A stretch of 51,130 bases of DNA from Chthoniobacterales bacterium (GCA_013694595.1 JACDCC010000396.1:1-51130); one strand, 5' to 3'. Shown: positions 1 through 9,347, counted from the first letter of the stretch. Notes: a model not told the origin generated them from the letters alone. Translations and numbers: made by a program.

Positions 1-1217
1 AACGCAACCCACTCCGTGCTGTCCTGGCCGGCCTCCTTTTGACGCTCGCGCAGTTGTTCGTGGCGGTGGTGTTGCTCGCGCCGGAGGGACCACTTTCCTA
101 CCGCTACAGCACGCTCGTGCAGCACGACAGCTATTGGTTCGCGAACATCATCGACCGTGGCTACGACACGATCCTGCCGCCCATGGCGCGCAAGATGATG
201 GAAGTATCGAACGTTGCATTTTTTCCGGCGTATCCGGCAATCGCAGGCGCCCTGCACCATTGGGCCGGCCTGAGCACTTACGACGCACTGCTGGTGACGG
301 CACAAGCCGCGGCGTGGGGATTTTGGAGCTACTTCTTCCTTTTTTGCGATCGTTGGAACGTGCGGCCAATGCTGCAGCTGTGTGGCGCGATCACGGTGCT
401 CGCCCACCCCACCGCGTTTTTCCTGGTGGCGGCGTACTCGGAATCACTCTTCCTCATGGCGCTCCTCGGGTTCATCTACTGGAGCTCCGCGGAAGGCCGG
501 ACGGCGAAGGTGATCGCTGGTCTGCATGGGATTTTGATGTCGGCCACGCGCATCGTGGGGATTCCTTGCGCGGCGTTTCCTGTCATTCACCGCGTGTTCA
601 CCGGCGGCTGGCAGCGACTCGCCAACGTTCGCGGCTGGTTCCGTCATTATGCAGGCGCGGTGGCGCTGATGGCGGTGGCCACGCTAGGCGCAATGGGGTT
701 CTTCGCCTACTGCATGGTGCGCTGGGGCCGCTGGGATTTGTACATGATCACGCAGGAGACCGGCTGGGCTGTGGTGCCGGATTACCTCGCGCTCTTCAAA
801 GCAGAAAGCTATCGCTGGCTGATCCCGCCGGCCGAGGACGCCACGAAAGGCAGCCAGATGACGATGACGCTCGGCGCCATTCTATTCGTGCTCGTGGCGC
901 TGTGTGAGCTGATCCCGGCCATCCGGCTGCGCACCGGCTGGCAGATGCGCATCGGTTTCTACGCCTGCGCGTTCATCACTTTCTTCATCGCTGTGAGCGG
1001 CGTGGCGTCGGTGCAGATGGAGAGCATGCTTCGTTACCAGTTCTGCGCGCACGCTTTAATCGTGCTGGCGCTTCTGCACTTTTTGGCCCAGTTTCGGAAC
1101 CCGCCAACCGCTTTGCGCATGGCGGGGATGGCGACTGCGGTGCTCTTTTGGCCCGCCGGGTTGAGTCTGCAGGGCTGGTACGTCTTCAACTTTACCCGGG
1201 GAGGCTGGGTAGCTTAA
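1..1217 (+). CDS. PIG-V/Gpi18-like membrane mannosyltransferase (5' partial)
   Basis: Polytopic membrane glycosyltransferase of the GT-C type, expected to use a polyprenyl-phosphate-linked sugar on the outer face of the inner membrane. Counting from an in-frame TTG at position 39, there is an HDSYWF motif at residues 29-34 followed by DRGY, then FFPAYP at 61-66, AYSESLFL and SATRIVGI. This arrangement, with an acidic residue in the first large loop and a Ser-Glu-Ser helix start, is that of the PIG-V/COG5542 family. Many hydrophobic segments run to the C-terminus. The frame is open from base 3 without a stop, so the true start probably lies outside the window and the TTG is not a convincing start. 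It ends 7 bp before the flavoprotein gene, so the two are probably cotranscribed. The family is fairly clear; the sugar and acceptor are unknown. Confidence 0.75.
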   Translation, partial: RNPLRAVLAGLLLTLAQLFVAVVLLAPEGPLSYRYSTLVQHDSYWFANIIDRGYDTILPPMARKMMEVSNVAFFPAYPAIAGALHHWAGLSTYDALLVTAQAAAWGFWSYFFLFCDRWNVRPMLQLCGAITVLAHPTAFFLVAAYSESLFLMALLGFIYWSSAEGRTAKVIAGLHGILMSATRIVGIPCAAFPVIHRVFTGGWQRLANVRGWFRHYAGAVALMAVATLGAMGFFAYCMVRWGRWDLYMITQETGWAVVPDYLALFKAESYRWLIPPAEDATKGSQMTMTLGAILFVLVALCELIPAIRLRTGWQMRIGFYACAFITFFIAVSGVASVQMESMLRYQFCAHALIVLALLHFLAQFRNPPTALRMAGMATAVLFWPAGLSLQGWYVFNFTRGGWVA

Positions 1218-1224
1218 CAACAAC

Positions 1225-2748
1225 ATGAAAACAAACGTAGCGATCATCGGTGCAGGTCCGGCTGGATTAACAGCCGCTTACCTTCTGTCCAAAAATAACG
1301 TCGACGTCACCGTCCTCGAACTGGATCCGGTCTATGTCGGCGGGATTTCCCGCACCGCGACATATAAGGGCTTCCACTTCGACATTGGCGGGCACCGCTT
1401 CTTCTCGAAGTCGAAAGAGGTTAACGACTTCTGGCACGAGATCCTCCCTAACGACATGCTCGATCGGCCGCGTTCGTCGCGCATTTTCTACGGCGGCAAG
1501 TTCTTCGCCTATCCGCTGAAAGCGATGGAAGCCTTGATGAAGCTTGGTGTGGTCAAGTCGACACTGTGCGTTCTCTCCTATGCCAAGGCGCGCATGTTCC
1601 CAGTGCCAAATCCGACGAACTTCGAGGATTGGGTGACGAACCAATTCGGCAAGCGCCTCTTCAATACGTTCTTCAAGAGCTACACCGAGAAGGTGTGGGG
1701 GATGCCTTGCAAAGAGATCTCCGCCGATTGGGCTGCGCAACGCATCAAAGGTCTCTCGTTAGGCAGTGCAATCAAGAACGCGCTCCTTCCGCAGAAGAAG
1801 CAGCCAAAGGATCCGAACAACGTCATCAAGACGCTCATCAATTCCTTCAAGTATCCACGCAAAGGGCCCGGCATGATGTGGGAAGCATGCGCGGAGAAGA
1901 CGCAGGCCCTTGGTGGTAAGATCGAGATGGGCTGCAAAGTAGTCGGGTGTGAATATGACAGCACGTCGGCTGCCTGGACGCTGCGTTACAAGGATCAGAA
2001 CGGCGACGTGCACACGCTCGAGTCTGAGCATGTCATCTCGTCGGCTCCGATGCGCGAGCTGGTGAACGGAATCCAGCCGAGCGTCTCCGACGCCGCCAAG
2101 CACGCCGCCAACAGCCTCAAGTATCGTGACTTCCTCACGGTCATGCTGATCCTGAAGAACCGCGATGCGTTCGACGACAACTGGATTTATATCCACGACC
2201 CAAGCGTGAAGGTCGGCCGCATCCAGAACTTCCGCTCCTGGTCGCCCGAGATGGTGCCCGATCCGGACAAAGCCTGCTACGGGCTGGAATACTTCTGCTT
2301 CGAGAATGACGGGCTTTGGGATTCCAGCGACGAAGAACTCATCGAACTGGCGAAGAAAGAATTGATGCAGATCGGCCTTTCGAAGGAAGGCGACGTTCTC
2401 GATGGAACGGTCGTGCGCCAGAAGAAGGCGTATCCGGTTTACGATGACGATTATACACGGCACGTGTCTACGATTGTGAACGAGTTCGATGCGCGGTTCC
2501 CGAACCTGCACCTCGTTGGTCGCAATGGGATGCACAAGTACAACAACCAGGATCACGCGATGATGACTGCCATGCTCTGCGTGGAAAACATCCTCGCCGA
2601 TACCAAGCTGTATGATCTCTGGCAGGTGAACGGCGACGCGGAATACCACGAAGGTGGCAAAGCGGCGGTCGAGCAGACCACGGGCACAGCGTTGCGCGAG
2701 GTGCCTTCCCGGGTCAAAGCTCCAGCGCTGGCGTCCGAGAAGCCGTAA
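1225..2748 (+). CDS. FAD-dependent oxidoreductase, UDP-galactopyranose mutase-like
   Basis: Flavoprotein with an N-terminal Rossmann dinucleotide-binding site: GAGPAG at residues 9-14 and the ribose-binding acidic residue E32 at the end of the second strand. It continues with GGISRT and DIGGHRFF, typical of the Glf/protoporphyrinogen-oxidase-like amine oxidase fold, and near the C-terminus has a conserved LVGRNGMHKYNNQDHAM block that closes the FAD site. At 507 aa it is longer than classical Glf (about 370-390 aa) and matches the long NAD(P)/FAD-dependent Glf-like proteins found in polysaccharide clusters. It lies 7 bp behind a membrane mannosyltransferase, which supports a role in making or modifying a nucleotide-linked or lipid-linked sugar. 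The exact reaction cannot be told from sequence. The start is an ATG after an A-rich stretch without a clear Shine-Dalgarno sequence. Confidence 0.8.
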   Translation: MKTNVAIIGAGPAGLTAAYLLSKNNVDVTVLELDPVYVGGISRTATYKGFHFDIGGHRFFSKSKEVNDFWHEILPNDMLDRPRSSRIFYGGKFFAYPLKAMEALMKLGVVKSTLCVLSYAKARMFPVPNPTNFEDWVTNQFGKRLFNTFFKSYTEKVWGMPCKEISADWAAQRIKGLSLGSAIKNALLPQKKQPKDPNNVIKTLINSFKYPRKGPGMMWEACAEKTQALGGKIEMGCKVVGCEYDSTSAAWTLRYKDQNGDVHTLESEHVISSAPMRELVNGIQPSVSDAAKHAANSLKYRDFLTVMLILKNRDAFDDNWIYIHDPSVKVGRIQNFRSWSPEMVPDPDKACYGLEYFCFENDGLWDSSDEELIELAKKELMQIGLSKEGDVLDGTVVRQKKAYPVYDDDYTRHVSTIVNEFDARFPNLHLVGRNGMHKYNNQDHAMMTAMLCVENILADTKLYDLWQVNGDAEYHEGGKAAVEQTTGTALREVPSRVKAPALASEKP

Positions 2749-2770
2749 GGCAGGCCAGCAACCAAACTTC

Positions 2771-2800
2771 AAAGGCGGCGCAGCAATGCGCCGCCTTTTT
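2771..2800 (+). terminator. Rho-independent terminator after the flavoprotein gene
   Basis: A perfect 12-bp stem (2771-2782 with 2787-2798) is closed by a GCAA tetraloop of the GNRA class, 22 bp after the stop of the flavoprotein gene. The right arm ends in a run of five T. The left arm begins with AAA, so the structure could also stop transcription arriving from the convergent gcvP gene. Confidence 0.85.
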
Positions 2801-2803
2801 GTT

Positions 2804-2916
2804 GGAGCACGGCCGTCTCCGGCTGTGCGGCACGCGGGCGTCTCGCCTGCGTGTTCTGCAAACGATTCGGCAGGCGAGACGGCCCGCCGACTGCACAGGC
2901 TGGAAGCCTGTGCTCC
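2804..2916. repeat. Nested imperfect palindrome downstream of gcvP
   Basis: The outer arms (about 2804-2827 and 2893-2916) start GGAGCAC and end GTGCTCC; each arm is also partly self-complementary (for example ACAGGCTGGAAGCCTGT). Inside lies a second pair, GCGGGCGTCTCGCCTGC against GCAGGCGAGACGGCCCGC. The whole can fold into a long cruciform or hairpin. It fills the gap between the terminator and the gcvP stop codon. From memory such GGCTGGAAGCC-type palindromes are scattered in verrucomicrobial genomes; the copy number here cannot be checked from one window. Confidence 0.65.
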
Positions 2917-2917
2917 G

Positions 2918-5848
2918 CTACTCGAACATCTCCATGGGCGGGCACGAGCAGACGAGATTGCGATCGCCGTAGACATTGTCGATTCGTGCAACGGCCGGCC
3001 AGAACTTGGATTCGCGTAACCACGGCGCCGGATACGCCGCGCGTTCGCGGGAGTAGGGTCGTTGCCAGTCGTCGGCCGTGGTCTGCCGCGCGGTGTGCGG
3101 CGCGTGCTTCAACACGTTATTCTGTTTGTCGGCCGTTCCGTTCACCACCTCCTGGATCTCGCCGTGGATCGAGATCATGGCCTCGCAAAAACGGTCGAGC
3201 TCAGCCTTCGCCTCACTCTCCGTCGGCTCAATCATCAACGTGCCCGCGACGGGGAAAGAGACCGTCGGCGCGTGGAAGCCGTAATCCATCAGCCGTTTCG
3301 CGACATCTTCTACTTCCAAGCCGGCGGGTTTGAACTGCCGCAGATCGACGATGCACTCGTGCGCCACGAGGCCGCGCTTGCCTTTGTAGAGCACCGGGAA
3401 GTAACCATCCAGCCGCTTCGCAATGTAGTTCGCATTCAGAATCGCTACCTTCGTCGCTTCGGTGAGCCCCTCGGCGCCCATCATCCGGATATACATCCAC
3501 GAGATCGTGAGAATGCTGGCGCTGCCGAATGGCGCCGCTGCGACCGGTCCGACGCCCTGCTGCCGGTGGGTGTCGGCAACATTGAGTTTCGGATGCGAGG
3601 GGAGGAACGGGAGCAGATGGAGGGCGACGCCGATCGGGCCCATGCCGGGGCCGCCGCCGCCATGCGGAATGCAGAACGTCTTGTGCAGATTTAAATGGCA
3701 GACGTCGGCGCCGAAATCGCCCGGCCGGCAGAGGCCGACCTGCGCGTTCATGTTCGCGCCGTCCATGTAAACCTGTCCACCGTGCGAATGAATGACCTCG
3801 CAGATCTCCCGGATCGTCGTTTCGAACACGCCGTGCGTCGAGGGGTACGTCACCATCAGCGCCGCGAGATCGTCTTTGTGCTGGTCCGCCTTCGCGCGCA
3901 GATCGGCGACATCGATGTCGCCATCCTTCAACGTCGCGACCGGCACCACCTTGAACCCGACCATCACAGCGCTGGCCGGATTCGTGCCGTGCGCCGACTG
4001 CGGAATCAGGCAGATCTTGCGATGCGCTTCGCCATTCGAGTTGTGATATTCGCGGATTGCGAGGAGGCCGGCGTATTCGCCTTGCGAGCCGGCGTTCGGC
4101 TGCAGCGAGACCGCCGCGAAGCCGGTGATCTCCGCGAGCCACTGCTCCAACTGCTCGCACATGTCGCGATACCCCGTGGTCTGCGACTCAGGCGCGAACG
4201 GATGCAGCTTGGCAAACTCCGGCCACGAGACGGGAAACATCTCCGCGGTCGCGTTCAGCTTCATCGTGCAAGACCCGAGCGGGATCATTGAATGGGTGAG
4301 GGAGAGATCGCGCGACTCGAGCCGGCGCAGATAACGCAGCATCTCGGTCTCGGTGTGGAAGGTGTTGAACACCGGATGCGTCAGGAACTCAGATGTGCGC
4401 GTCAGGAAATCGGGAATTCCGAAATCGCTCCCGTCGAGATCATCATCGGCGAAGTCGCGCACGTGCGTGCCGCGGAAGATCGACATCAGCGTCTCGATGT
4501 CGGCGTCGGTGGTCGTTTCATCGACGGCGATGCCGACCGCATGCGGCCCGAGCTCGCGCAGATTGCACCCGTGCTTTTCGGCGCGCTGACAAAGATCGGC
4601 GCTCGCAGCGTTCCCCAGCTCAACTCGAACCGTGTCGAAAAATTCGTCGTGCGCGATCTCAAAGCCGAGGTCAGTGAGCCCGTGGGCCAGCTTCGCGGCA
4701 AACTCGTGGACGCGCTGTGCAATTGAGCGCAGCCCGCGCGGGCCGTGATAAACCGCATACATCGAAGCCATCACGGCGAGGAGCACCTGCGCGGTGCAGA
4801 TGTTACTCGTGGCCTTGTCACGGCGGATGTGCTGCTCGCGCGTTTGTAAGGCCAGACGGAAACCTGGTCGGCCCGCAGCATCATGGGATACGCCCACGAG
4901 GCGGCCGGGCATGTGACGCTTGTGCGCGTCGCGCGTCGCAAAATAGGCCGCGTGCGGTCCGCCGAAGCCGAGCGGAACACCGAAGCGCTGAGTGTTACCG
5001 ACAGCGACATCGGCGCCGAACTCACCTGGCGGTTTCAGCAGCGTGAGGCTGAGCAGATCGGCGGCGACAATGACGAGCGCGCCGGCGTCATGCGCGCGTT
5101 TAGTGAAATCGGCGTAGTCGATGATGGCGCCGTCGGTCGCGGGGTATTGCAGCAGCACGCCAAAGACGTCGTCCGCGAAATCAAACGACTCGTGGTCGCC
5201 CACCACGACCTTGATGCCAAGCGGCTGCGCGCGTGTTTGGACGACCTCGATCGTTTGCGGGTGGCAGAGCTCGGAGACGAAGAACGTGTCCCGGCCGCTG
5301 GCGATGTTGCGGCACAAAGTCATCGCCTCGGCGGCGGAGGTCGCTTCATCGAGCATCGAGGCGTTTGCGATATCGAGCCCGGTGAGATCCGTGATCATCG
5401 TCTGGAAGTTCAACAGCGCTTCCAGACGCCCCTGCGCGATCTCCGCCTGATACGGCGTGTAGGCCGTGTACCAACCCGGATTCTCGAGGATGTTCCGTTG
5501 GATCACCGGCGGTGTGACGCAATCGGAGTAGCCGGCGCCGATGAACGACCGCATGACCTTGTTCTGCAGCGACAGCGCACGCAGCTCCGCGAGTGCTTCG
5601 CGCTCACCTTTCGCGGCGGGCAAATTCAGCGGCCGCTCAAGGCGGATGTTTTTCGGGACCGTGGAATCGATCAGCGCCTCGAGATCGTCGAAACCGAGCG
5701 CTTCCAGCATCTCGGCAATCGAGCGGGCGTTGGGACCGATGTGCCGTCTCGCGAAAGCGTCGAAGCGGTCGTTCAGCGGCGTTCCCGGCGGATTTGAGGT
5801 GCCAGTCTGAGCCGATTTTTCGAGCAAATCCGTATCCGCCTTGTGCAT
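2918..5848 (-). CDS. gcvP: Glycine dehydrogenase (decarboxylating), P protein
   Basis: PLP enzyme of the glycine cleavage system: it decarboxylates glycine and passes the aminomethyl group to lipoyl-GcvH. This is the single-chain form (976 aa from the chosen ATG), with N- and C-terminal aminotransferase-fold halves as in Escherichia coli. The cofactor lysine is K723 in NLHKTF, followed by the diagnostic glycine-rich [14 protein letters not shown]. Upstream blocks [17 protein letters not shown] and [20 protein letters not shown] are also family hallmarks. I chose the ATG at 5848 because the family begins near there; the 11 extra codons upstream look non-coding. No clear Shine-Dalgarno sequence is seen. 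The partners gcvT and gcvH are not in the window, so it appears detached from the usual operon. Confidence 0.97.
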   Translation of the reverse strand: MHKADTDLLEKSAQTGTSNPPGTPLNDRFDAFARRHIGPNARSIAEMLEALGFDDLEALIDSTVPKNIRLERPLNLPAAKGEREALAELRALSLQNKVMRSFIGAGYSDCVTPPVIQRNILENPGWYTAYTPYQAEIAQGRLEALLNFQTMITDLTGLDIANASMLDEATSAAEAMTLCRNIASGRDTFFVSELCHPQTIEVVQTRAQPLGIKVVVGDHESFDFADDVFGVLLQYPATDGAIIDYADFTKRAHDAGALVIVAADLLSLTLLKPPGEFGADVAVGNTQRFGVPLGFGGPHAAYFATRDAHKRHMPGRLVGVSHDAAGRPGFRLALQTREQHIRRDKATSNICTAQVLLAVMASMYAVYHGPRGLRSIAQRVHEFAAKLAHGLTDLGFEIAHDEFFDTVRVELGNAASADLCQRAEKHGCNLRELGPHAVGIAVDETTTDADIETLMSIFRGTHVRDFADDDLDGSDFGIPDFLTRTSEFLTHPVFNTFHTETEMLRYLRRLESRDLSLTHSMIPLGSCTMKLNATAEMFPVSWPEFAKLHPFAPESQTTGYRDMCEQLEQWLAEITGFAAVSLQPNAGSQGEYAGLLAIREYHNSNGEAHRKICLIPQSAHGTNPASAVMVGFKVVPVATLKDGDIDVADLRAKADQHKDDLAALMVTYPSTHGVFETTIREICEVIHSHGGQVYMDGANMNAQVGLCRPGDFGADVCHLNLHKTFCIPHGGGGPGMGPIGVALHLLPFLPSHPKLNVADTHRQQGVGPVAAAPFGSASILTISWMYIRMMGAEGLTEATKVAILNANYIAKRLDGYFPVLYKGKRGLVAHECIVDLRQFKPAGLEVEDVAKRLMDYGFHAPTVSFPVAGTLMIEPTESEAKAELDRFCEAMISIHGEIQEVVNGTADKQNNVLKHAPHTARQTTADDWQRPYSRERAAYPAPWLRESKFWPAVARIDNVYGDRNLVCSCPPMEMFE

Positions 5849-5890
5849 GCAGGATGATACGGAGCCGTGTGCAGCGTTCAAGCTATGCGG

Positions 5891-5970
5891 TCATTCCGAC
5901 CGAAGTGGAGGAATCCCGTAGCAGTGCCGATCCGTGCCACCACGGGATCCCTCGACTTCGCTCGGGATGA
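5891..5970. repeat. Inverted-repeat element A (TCATYCCGA family)
   Basis: Two 29-nt arms, 5891-5919 and 5942-5970, are reverse complements except for four positions and enclose a 22-nt core. The arm reads TCATTCCGACCGAAG then GGAGGAATCCCGT; the other, reversed, reads TCATCCCGAGCGAAG then CGAGGGATCCCGT. The element occupies most of the gap between gcvP and ilvA. It belongs to the same general family as the elements at 7306-7460 and 49505-49678. Confidence 0.75.
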
Positions 5971-5982
5971 CCCCTTTGAGGG

Positions 5983-7194
5983 TCACTTCGCGTCGAGCGT
6001 CTGCACGCCGTGGCTCTTCAGCCGCGCGCGAAGTTCCGCGAGATGCTGGTGGTCACGCGTTTCGACGGTGCACAACACCTGAACCGCGGAAACATCGGAG
6101 CCGGCAAAGGCGCGGTCGTGCACCACTTGCTTGATGCTGGCGCCGCTCGAGGCGATCTGCGCCGTCAGGTCCGCGAGACCGCCCGGGCGATCGCTGATCA
6201 CCGCCGAGAACCGTGCCAAACGGCCATCGGAAACCAGTCCACGTTCTACGACGCGGCTGAGCACGTTTGGATCGATATTGCCGCCGCAAAGCAGCAGCAC
6301 CACGCGTTTCCCGGCGAGCTCCGGCAGCTGACCCGACAAGCACGCGGCGAGGGGAGTGGCGGCTGATCCTTCCACGACTCCTTTTTCGAGCTCGACGATC
6401 CGGAGGATGGAAACGGCGATTTGCTCTTCGCTCACGACGACGCAGCGATCGACGAGGTTCTTCGCGATGTTGAAAGCGTTCGTGCCGACCTGCGGAATCG
6501 CGAGACCGTCAGCGAGTGTCGGCTGGGTCGAGATGCGAGTCGGTTCGCCGGCGCGCAATGCGGCGGAGAAGCTCGCCACGTGGTCCGCTTCCACGGCGAT
6601 GATCTTCGCCGCTGGCTTCATCGTTTTCACTGCGAGCGCGACACCAGCGAGCAGCCCTCCGCCGCCGACCGGGACGACGACTGCATCGAGATCCGGCACC
6701 TGCTCGACGATCTCGATGCCCATTGTGCCCTGCCCGGCAATGATCGCCGGATCATCGTAGCCGTCGATATAGGCGAGCCCCTGTTGCTCGGCGATTTCGT
6801 GCGCGTGCGCTTTCGCTTCGCCGAAATGGGCGCCGTGCATGACTACGGTCGCGCCGAGTTTGCGGCAATTGCTCACCTTGATGAGCGGCGCAAACATCGG
6901 CATCACGACCGTTGCCGGGATGCCAAGCAATTTGCCCTGGTAGGCTAGCGCCTGGGCGTGGTTGCCGGCCGACGCCGCGATCACGCCCCGCTTTTGCTGC
7001 TTGGGCGGGAGCTGCGCGAGGGCGTTCCGAGCGCCGCGTTCCTTGAAGCTGCCGGTGCGCTGGAGGTTATCCAGCTTGCAGTAGATCTCCATGCCGGTGA
7101 TCTCGCTCAGTGGGATCGAGTGGGGGCAGGGGGAATGGTAAACAGCGCCTTCGATCCGACCGCGCGCTGCCTCGATGTCTAGGAACGTGGTCAC
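5983..7194 (-). CDS. ilvA: Threonine ammonia-lyase (threonine deaminase) with ACT domain
   Basis: Converts L-threonine to 2-oxobutanoate and ammonia, the first step of isoleucine synthesis; cytoplasmic, PLP-dependent. The PLP lysine is K51 in SFKERG, and the glycine-rich phosphate loop is VGGGGLLAGVA. The last ~75 residues, starting at RFSAVISDRPGGLADLT, form one ACT domain, giving the ~400-aa architecture of single-ACT threonine deaminases. I place the start at the GTG at 7194 (VTTFLDIEAARGRI), giving 403 aa. The open frame runs 71 codons further upstream, but that stretch is low-complexity, Arg-rich and crosses inverted-repeat element B, so it is unlikely to be coding. A catabolic TdcB-like role is an alternative; such enzymes also may carry one ACT domain. 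Confidence 0.93.
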   Translation of the reverse strand: MTTFLDIEAARGRIEGAVYHSPCPHSIPLSEITGMEIYCKLDNLQRTGSFKERGARNALAQLPPKQQKRGVIAASAGNHAQALAYQGKLLGIPATVVMPMFAPLIKVSNCRKLGATVVMHGAHFGEAKAHAHEIAEQQGLAYIDGYDDPAIIAGQGTMGIEIVEQVPDLDAVVVPVGGGGLLAGVALAVKTMKPAAKIIAVEADHVASFSAALRAGEPTRISTQPTLADGLAIPQVGTNAFNIAKNLVDRCVVVSEEQIAVSILRIVELEKGVVEGSAATPLAACLSGQLPELAGKRVVLLLCGGNIDPNVLSRVVERGLVSDGRLARFSAVISDRPGGLADLTAQIASSGASIKQVVHDRAFAGSDVSAVQVLCTVETRDHQHLAELRARLKSHGVQTLDAK

Positions 7195-7305
7195 GCGAGT
7201 TGAATATACCGGTCGCGCGAGAGCGGCAACGTTTTCAGATGATGCGCGGGCCCGGCGGTCTACACGCGCCGCACCGATGCCGAGATCGCAAGACGCGCGC
7301 GACGT

Positions 7306-7460
7306 GTCATCCCGAGCCGCGCAGACGGCGAGGGACCTCCCGCAGGGCCCCCCCTTTCGCTCCACGTCTGACTCCACCGACGGGATCAGCGCGCAGCTGC
7401 CGTTCACGACTCACGCGGGATCGTTCATCGAGCTGTCGATTTGAGGTCCCTCGGGATGAC
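7306..7460. repeat. Inverted-repeat element B in the ilvA-kinase gap
   Basis: The left arm at 7306-7339 runs GTCATCCCGAG, then a 16-nt CCGCGCAGACGGCGAG segment, then GGACCTC. The right arm at 7443-7460 is the reverse complement of GTCATCCCGAG joined directly to GGACCTC, so it lacks that segment. The arms flank about 100 nt of unique sequence. The element sits in the 316-bp gap 7195-7510, the only stretch over 300 bp without a gene here; nothing else recognisable is seen in it apart from GTG-proximal sequence that must hold the ilvA promoter. Confidence 0.7.
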
Positions 7461-7510
7461 GGCGAGGTTGATCGCAGGCGCGAACCGGGACCGCGTCGCC
7501 TAACAGCTGT

Positions 7511-9178
7511 TTACAGCTTCGCGTCGAGCGCCTGCCGCACCTTTTGCGCGAGCTGCTCCGCATCGAACGGCTTCGGCAGGAAGAAGACCTCGTGGTCGAG
7601 CGGACCGCCGTTGTGCAGCGATTCCTTCATGTAGCCCGAGATGAAGACGACTTTCGTTTGCGGACTCGTTTGCGCGAGCCAGTCAGCGAAATCTTTCCCG
7701 CTCATCTGCGGCATGACCATATCGGTGAGGAGCAAATCGATTTGCTTGGAGCCATCCAGGCTGATGAGCGCCTGCGCATCGTCGCCGTTCGCGGCTTCGA
7801 TAACGTCGTAGCCGAGCGATCGCAGCACGCGCACCGAGATATGACGCACACTGACGTCGTCCTCGAGGACGAGGACGGTTTCGGTCCCAACCGGTAGTTT
7901 TTTGCTACCTGGCTTGTTGTAACCAGGAGCCGGCGGAGCGGCGACTTTCGGAAGGTAAATGGTGATCGTGGTGCCGCGCCCGAGTTCGCTCTCCACGCAA
8001 ATGTGTCCGCCACTCTGGCGCACGATTCCGTAGCAAGTGGCGAGACCGAGGCCACTGCCGTGGTCCTCGTTTTTGGTACTGAAGAACGGCTCGAAGAGGT
8101 GCGCTTTGACTTCCTCGCTCATACCAGCGCCGTTATCAGTGATGCTGATCACCGCGTAGTTGCCGCTCGTTAAAGGATCAGTGCATCCGCCGGGTTGGAC
8201 ATCTTCGCTGATCCGGCGGACGCCGGTGCCGAGGGTCAGTCGGCCCTGCTTGCCCATCGCGTCGCGTGCGTTGATGGCAAGATTCACTATGATCTGCGTC
8301 AGCTGATTCGGATCGACTTTGATGTGCACAGCTTCTTTAGAGCGGTGCAGGTGGCACTCGACGGAGACGTTTTCTCCAAGAAGCGGAAGGAGTGATCGGT
8401 CGACTTTTGTGATCAGGCTGTTCAACTCGACGACGGCGGGTTGCAGCGGATGCTTGCGACTGAACGCCAGTAGTTGTGAAGTCAGGGTGGCGGCTCGGCC
8501 GGCGGCAGCGCGGATTTCGCTGATGTGATTGCCGATGTTGCCCTTCACGCCCAGCTCATCGAGCAGGAGGTCGCTGTAGCCGAGAATGGTGGTGAGGAAG
8601 TTATTGAAGTCGTGCGCCACGCCACCGGCCAGCTGGCCGAACGCTTCCATTTTCTGGGAGCGGACCACCTGATCCTGCAGCTGCTTGCGCGCGGTGATGT
8701 CCATCAAGGAGCCAACGAAACGCATGGCCACGCCCGCTTCGTTGCGGACGATGGCCGCGCGTTCGAGCAGATGCACGTAGGTGCCGTCCGCCCGGCGGAA
8801 GCGATATTCACCGCTCCAGTGTTCTGCGTTAGCGAGGGCTTCGCGGATCCCGCTGCTGGTGCGGGCGCGATCTTCCGGATGGACGTTTTGTTGCCAGAAC
8901 CCGAGCTCCGCCGGGACGGCAGAGAGGTCGTAGCCGAGGAGAGCGTCAAGGCCCTGGGGCCAGGAGAGCTCGCCGCTGATTACATTCCAATCCCGAACCG
9001 CGTCATTCGTAGCCCGGGCAACAAGCGCAAGATGTTGCGCGCATTGAGCCGATCCATTCTGTAGGGAAGTGCGAGGGCGATGAGTTTCATGGGCGATGAG
9101 GTTGGTGCTGGTTGGTTGTGTCGGGTCCTGGTTTTCGAACGAGTGATCGTCCGCCTGAATTTCGGTTGCTAATCGCAT
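7511..9178 (-). CDS. Hybrid sensor histidine kinase (PAS-HisKA-HATPase-REC)
   Basis: Signal-transduction protein of 555 aa without a transmembrane segment, so probably a cytoplasmic sensor. Domains in order: a PAS domain of the PAS_3 type (about 55-165, with VHPEDRARTSSG and EYRFRRADGTYVHL), a dimerisation/phosphoacceptor domain with H189 in GGVAHDFNN, an ATPase domain with N-box N299/N303 (NLAINARDAM), G1 D348 (DNGAGM) and G2 374-379 (GSGLGL), and a C-terminal receiver domain with acidic pocket D440/D441, phospho-acceptor D486 (LLTDMVMP), S514 and K536. All catalytic residues are present, so an internal His to Asp phosphorelay is expected. No output domain and no partner regulator lie nearby. 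It is the first regulatory gene beside the exosortase island; a functional link is only a guess. It has an unusually structured 248-bp upstream region. Confidence 0.93.
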   Translation of the reverse strand: MRLATEIQADDHSFENQDPTQPTSTNLIAHETHRPRTSLQNGSAQCAQHLALVARATNDAVRDWNVISGELSWPQGLDALLGYDLSAVPAELGFWQQNVHPEDRARTSSGIREALANAEHWSGEYRFRRADGTYVHLLERAAIVRNEAGVAMRFVGSLMDITARKQLQDQVVRSQKMEAFGQLAGGVAHDFNNFLTTILGYSDLLLDELGVKGNIGNHISEIRAAAGRAATLTSQLLAFSRKHPLQPAVVELNSLITKVDRSLLPLLGENVSVECHLHRSKEAVHIKVDPNQLTQIIVNLAINARDAMGKQGRLTLGTGVRRISEDVQPGGCTDPLTSGNYAVISITDNGAGMSEEVKAHLFEPFFSTKNEDHGSGLGLATCYGIVRQSGGHICVESELGRGTTITIYLPKVAAPPAPGYNKPGSKKLPVGTETVLVLEDDVSVRHISVRVLRSLGYDVIEAANGDDAQALISLDGSKQIDLLLTDMVMPQMSGKDFADWLAQTSPQTKVVFISGYMKESLHNGGPLDHEVFFLPKPFDAEQLAQKVRQALDAKL

Positions 9179-9207
9179 GGTTCAGGTCACCGGCACCCAC
9201 ATCAGAA

Positions 9208-9261
9208 CTAAGCTAGTCCTGTGCCTCTTAGAGGCTTTCCGGGCATACAGCAGCAGCTTAG
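9208..9261 (-). promoter_or_regulatory. Candidate structured leader element of the histidine kinase gene
   Basis: On the minus strand a 7-bp helix CTAAGCT/AGCTTAG (9255-9261 with 9208-9214) encloses a compact hairpin GCCTC-TAA-GAGGC (9223-9235) preceded by the purine-rich GCCCGGAAA. It lies 30-80 nt upstream of the kinase start. This could be a structured 5' leader or an operator with dyad symmetry. It matches no riboswitch class that I can identify with confidence. Confidence 0.3.
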
Positions 9262-9313
9262 CTAGGGAGGACCAGCGACGATTTTGGCGACGGCAGTTCT
9301 CCGGCCGCGCTCA

Positions 9314-9347
9314 GCGTTTTTGTTCTCAAAAACGCGGCTCGTTTTTG
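9314..9347 (-). terminator. Two overlapping hairpins between TPR gene and kinase gene
   Basis: A perfect 9-bp stem GCGTTTTTG/CAAAAACGC (9314-9322 with 9327-9335, loop of 4) shares its arm with a second 8-bp stem CAAAAACG/CGTTTTTG (9327-9334 with 9340-9347, loop of 5). Only one can form at a time. Lying 80 nt past the stop of the leftward TPR gene, they could act as a terminator or an attenuator; neither is followed by a long T-run, so the call is tentative. Confidence 0.4.

Noticed and set aside
1759-2991. Long open frame of 410 codons on the minus strand opposite the flavoprotein gene
   Set aside because: It is Arg/His-rich, spans the terminator and palindrome, and lies opposite a gene with clear FAD-binding motifs. 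High GC content produces such antisense frames.
4883-5797. Open frame of 304 codons on the plus strand opposite gcvP
   Set aside because: Strong glycine decarboxylase motifs on the minus strand cover the whole interval.
7195-7407. N-terminal extension of ilvA by 71 codons
   Set aside because: Low-complexity, Arg-rich sequence crossing inverted-repeat element B; the family starts near the GTG at 7194.
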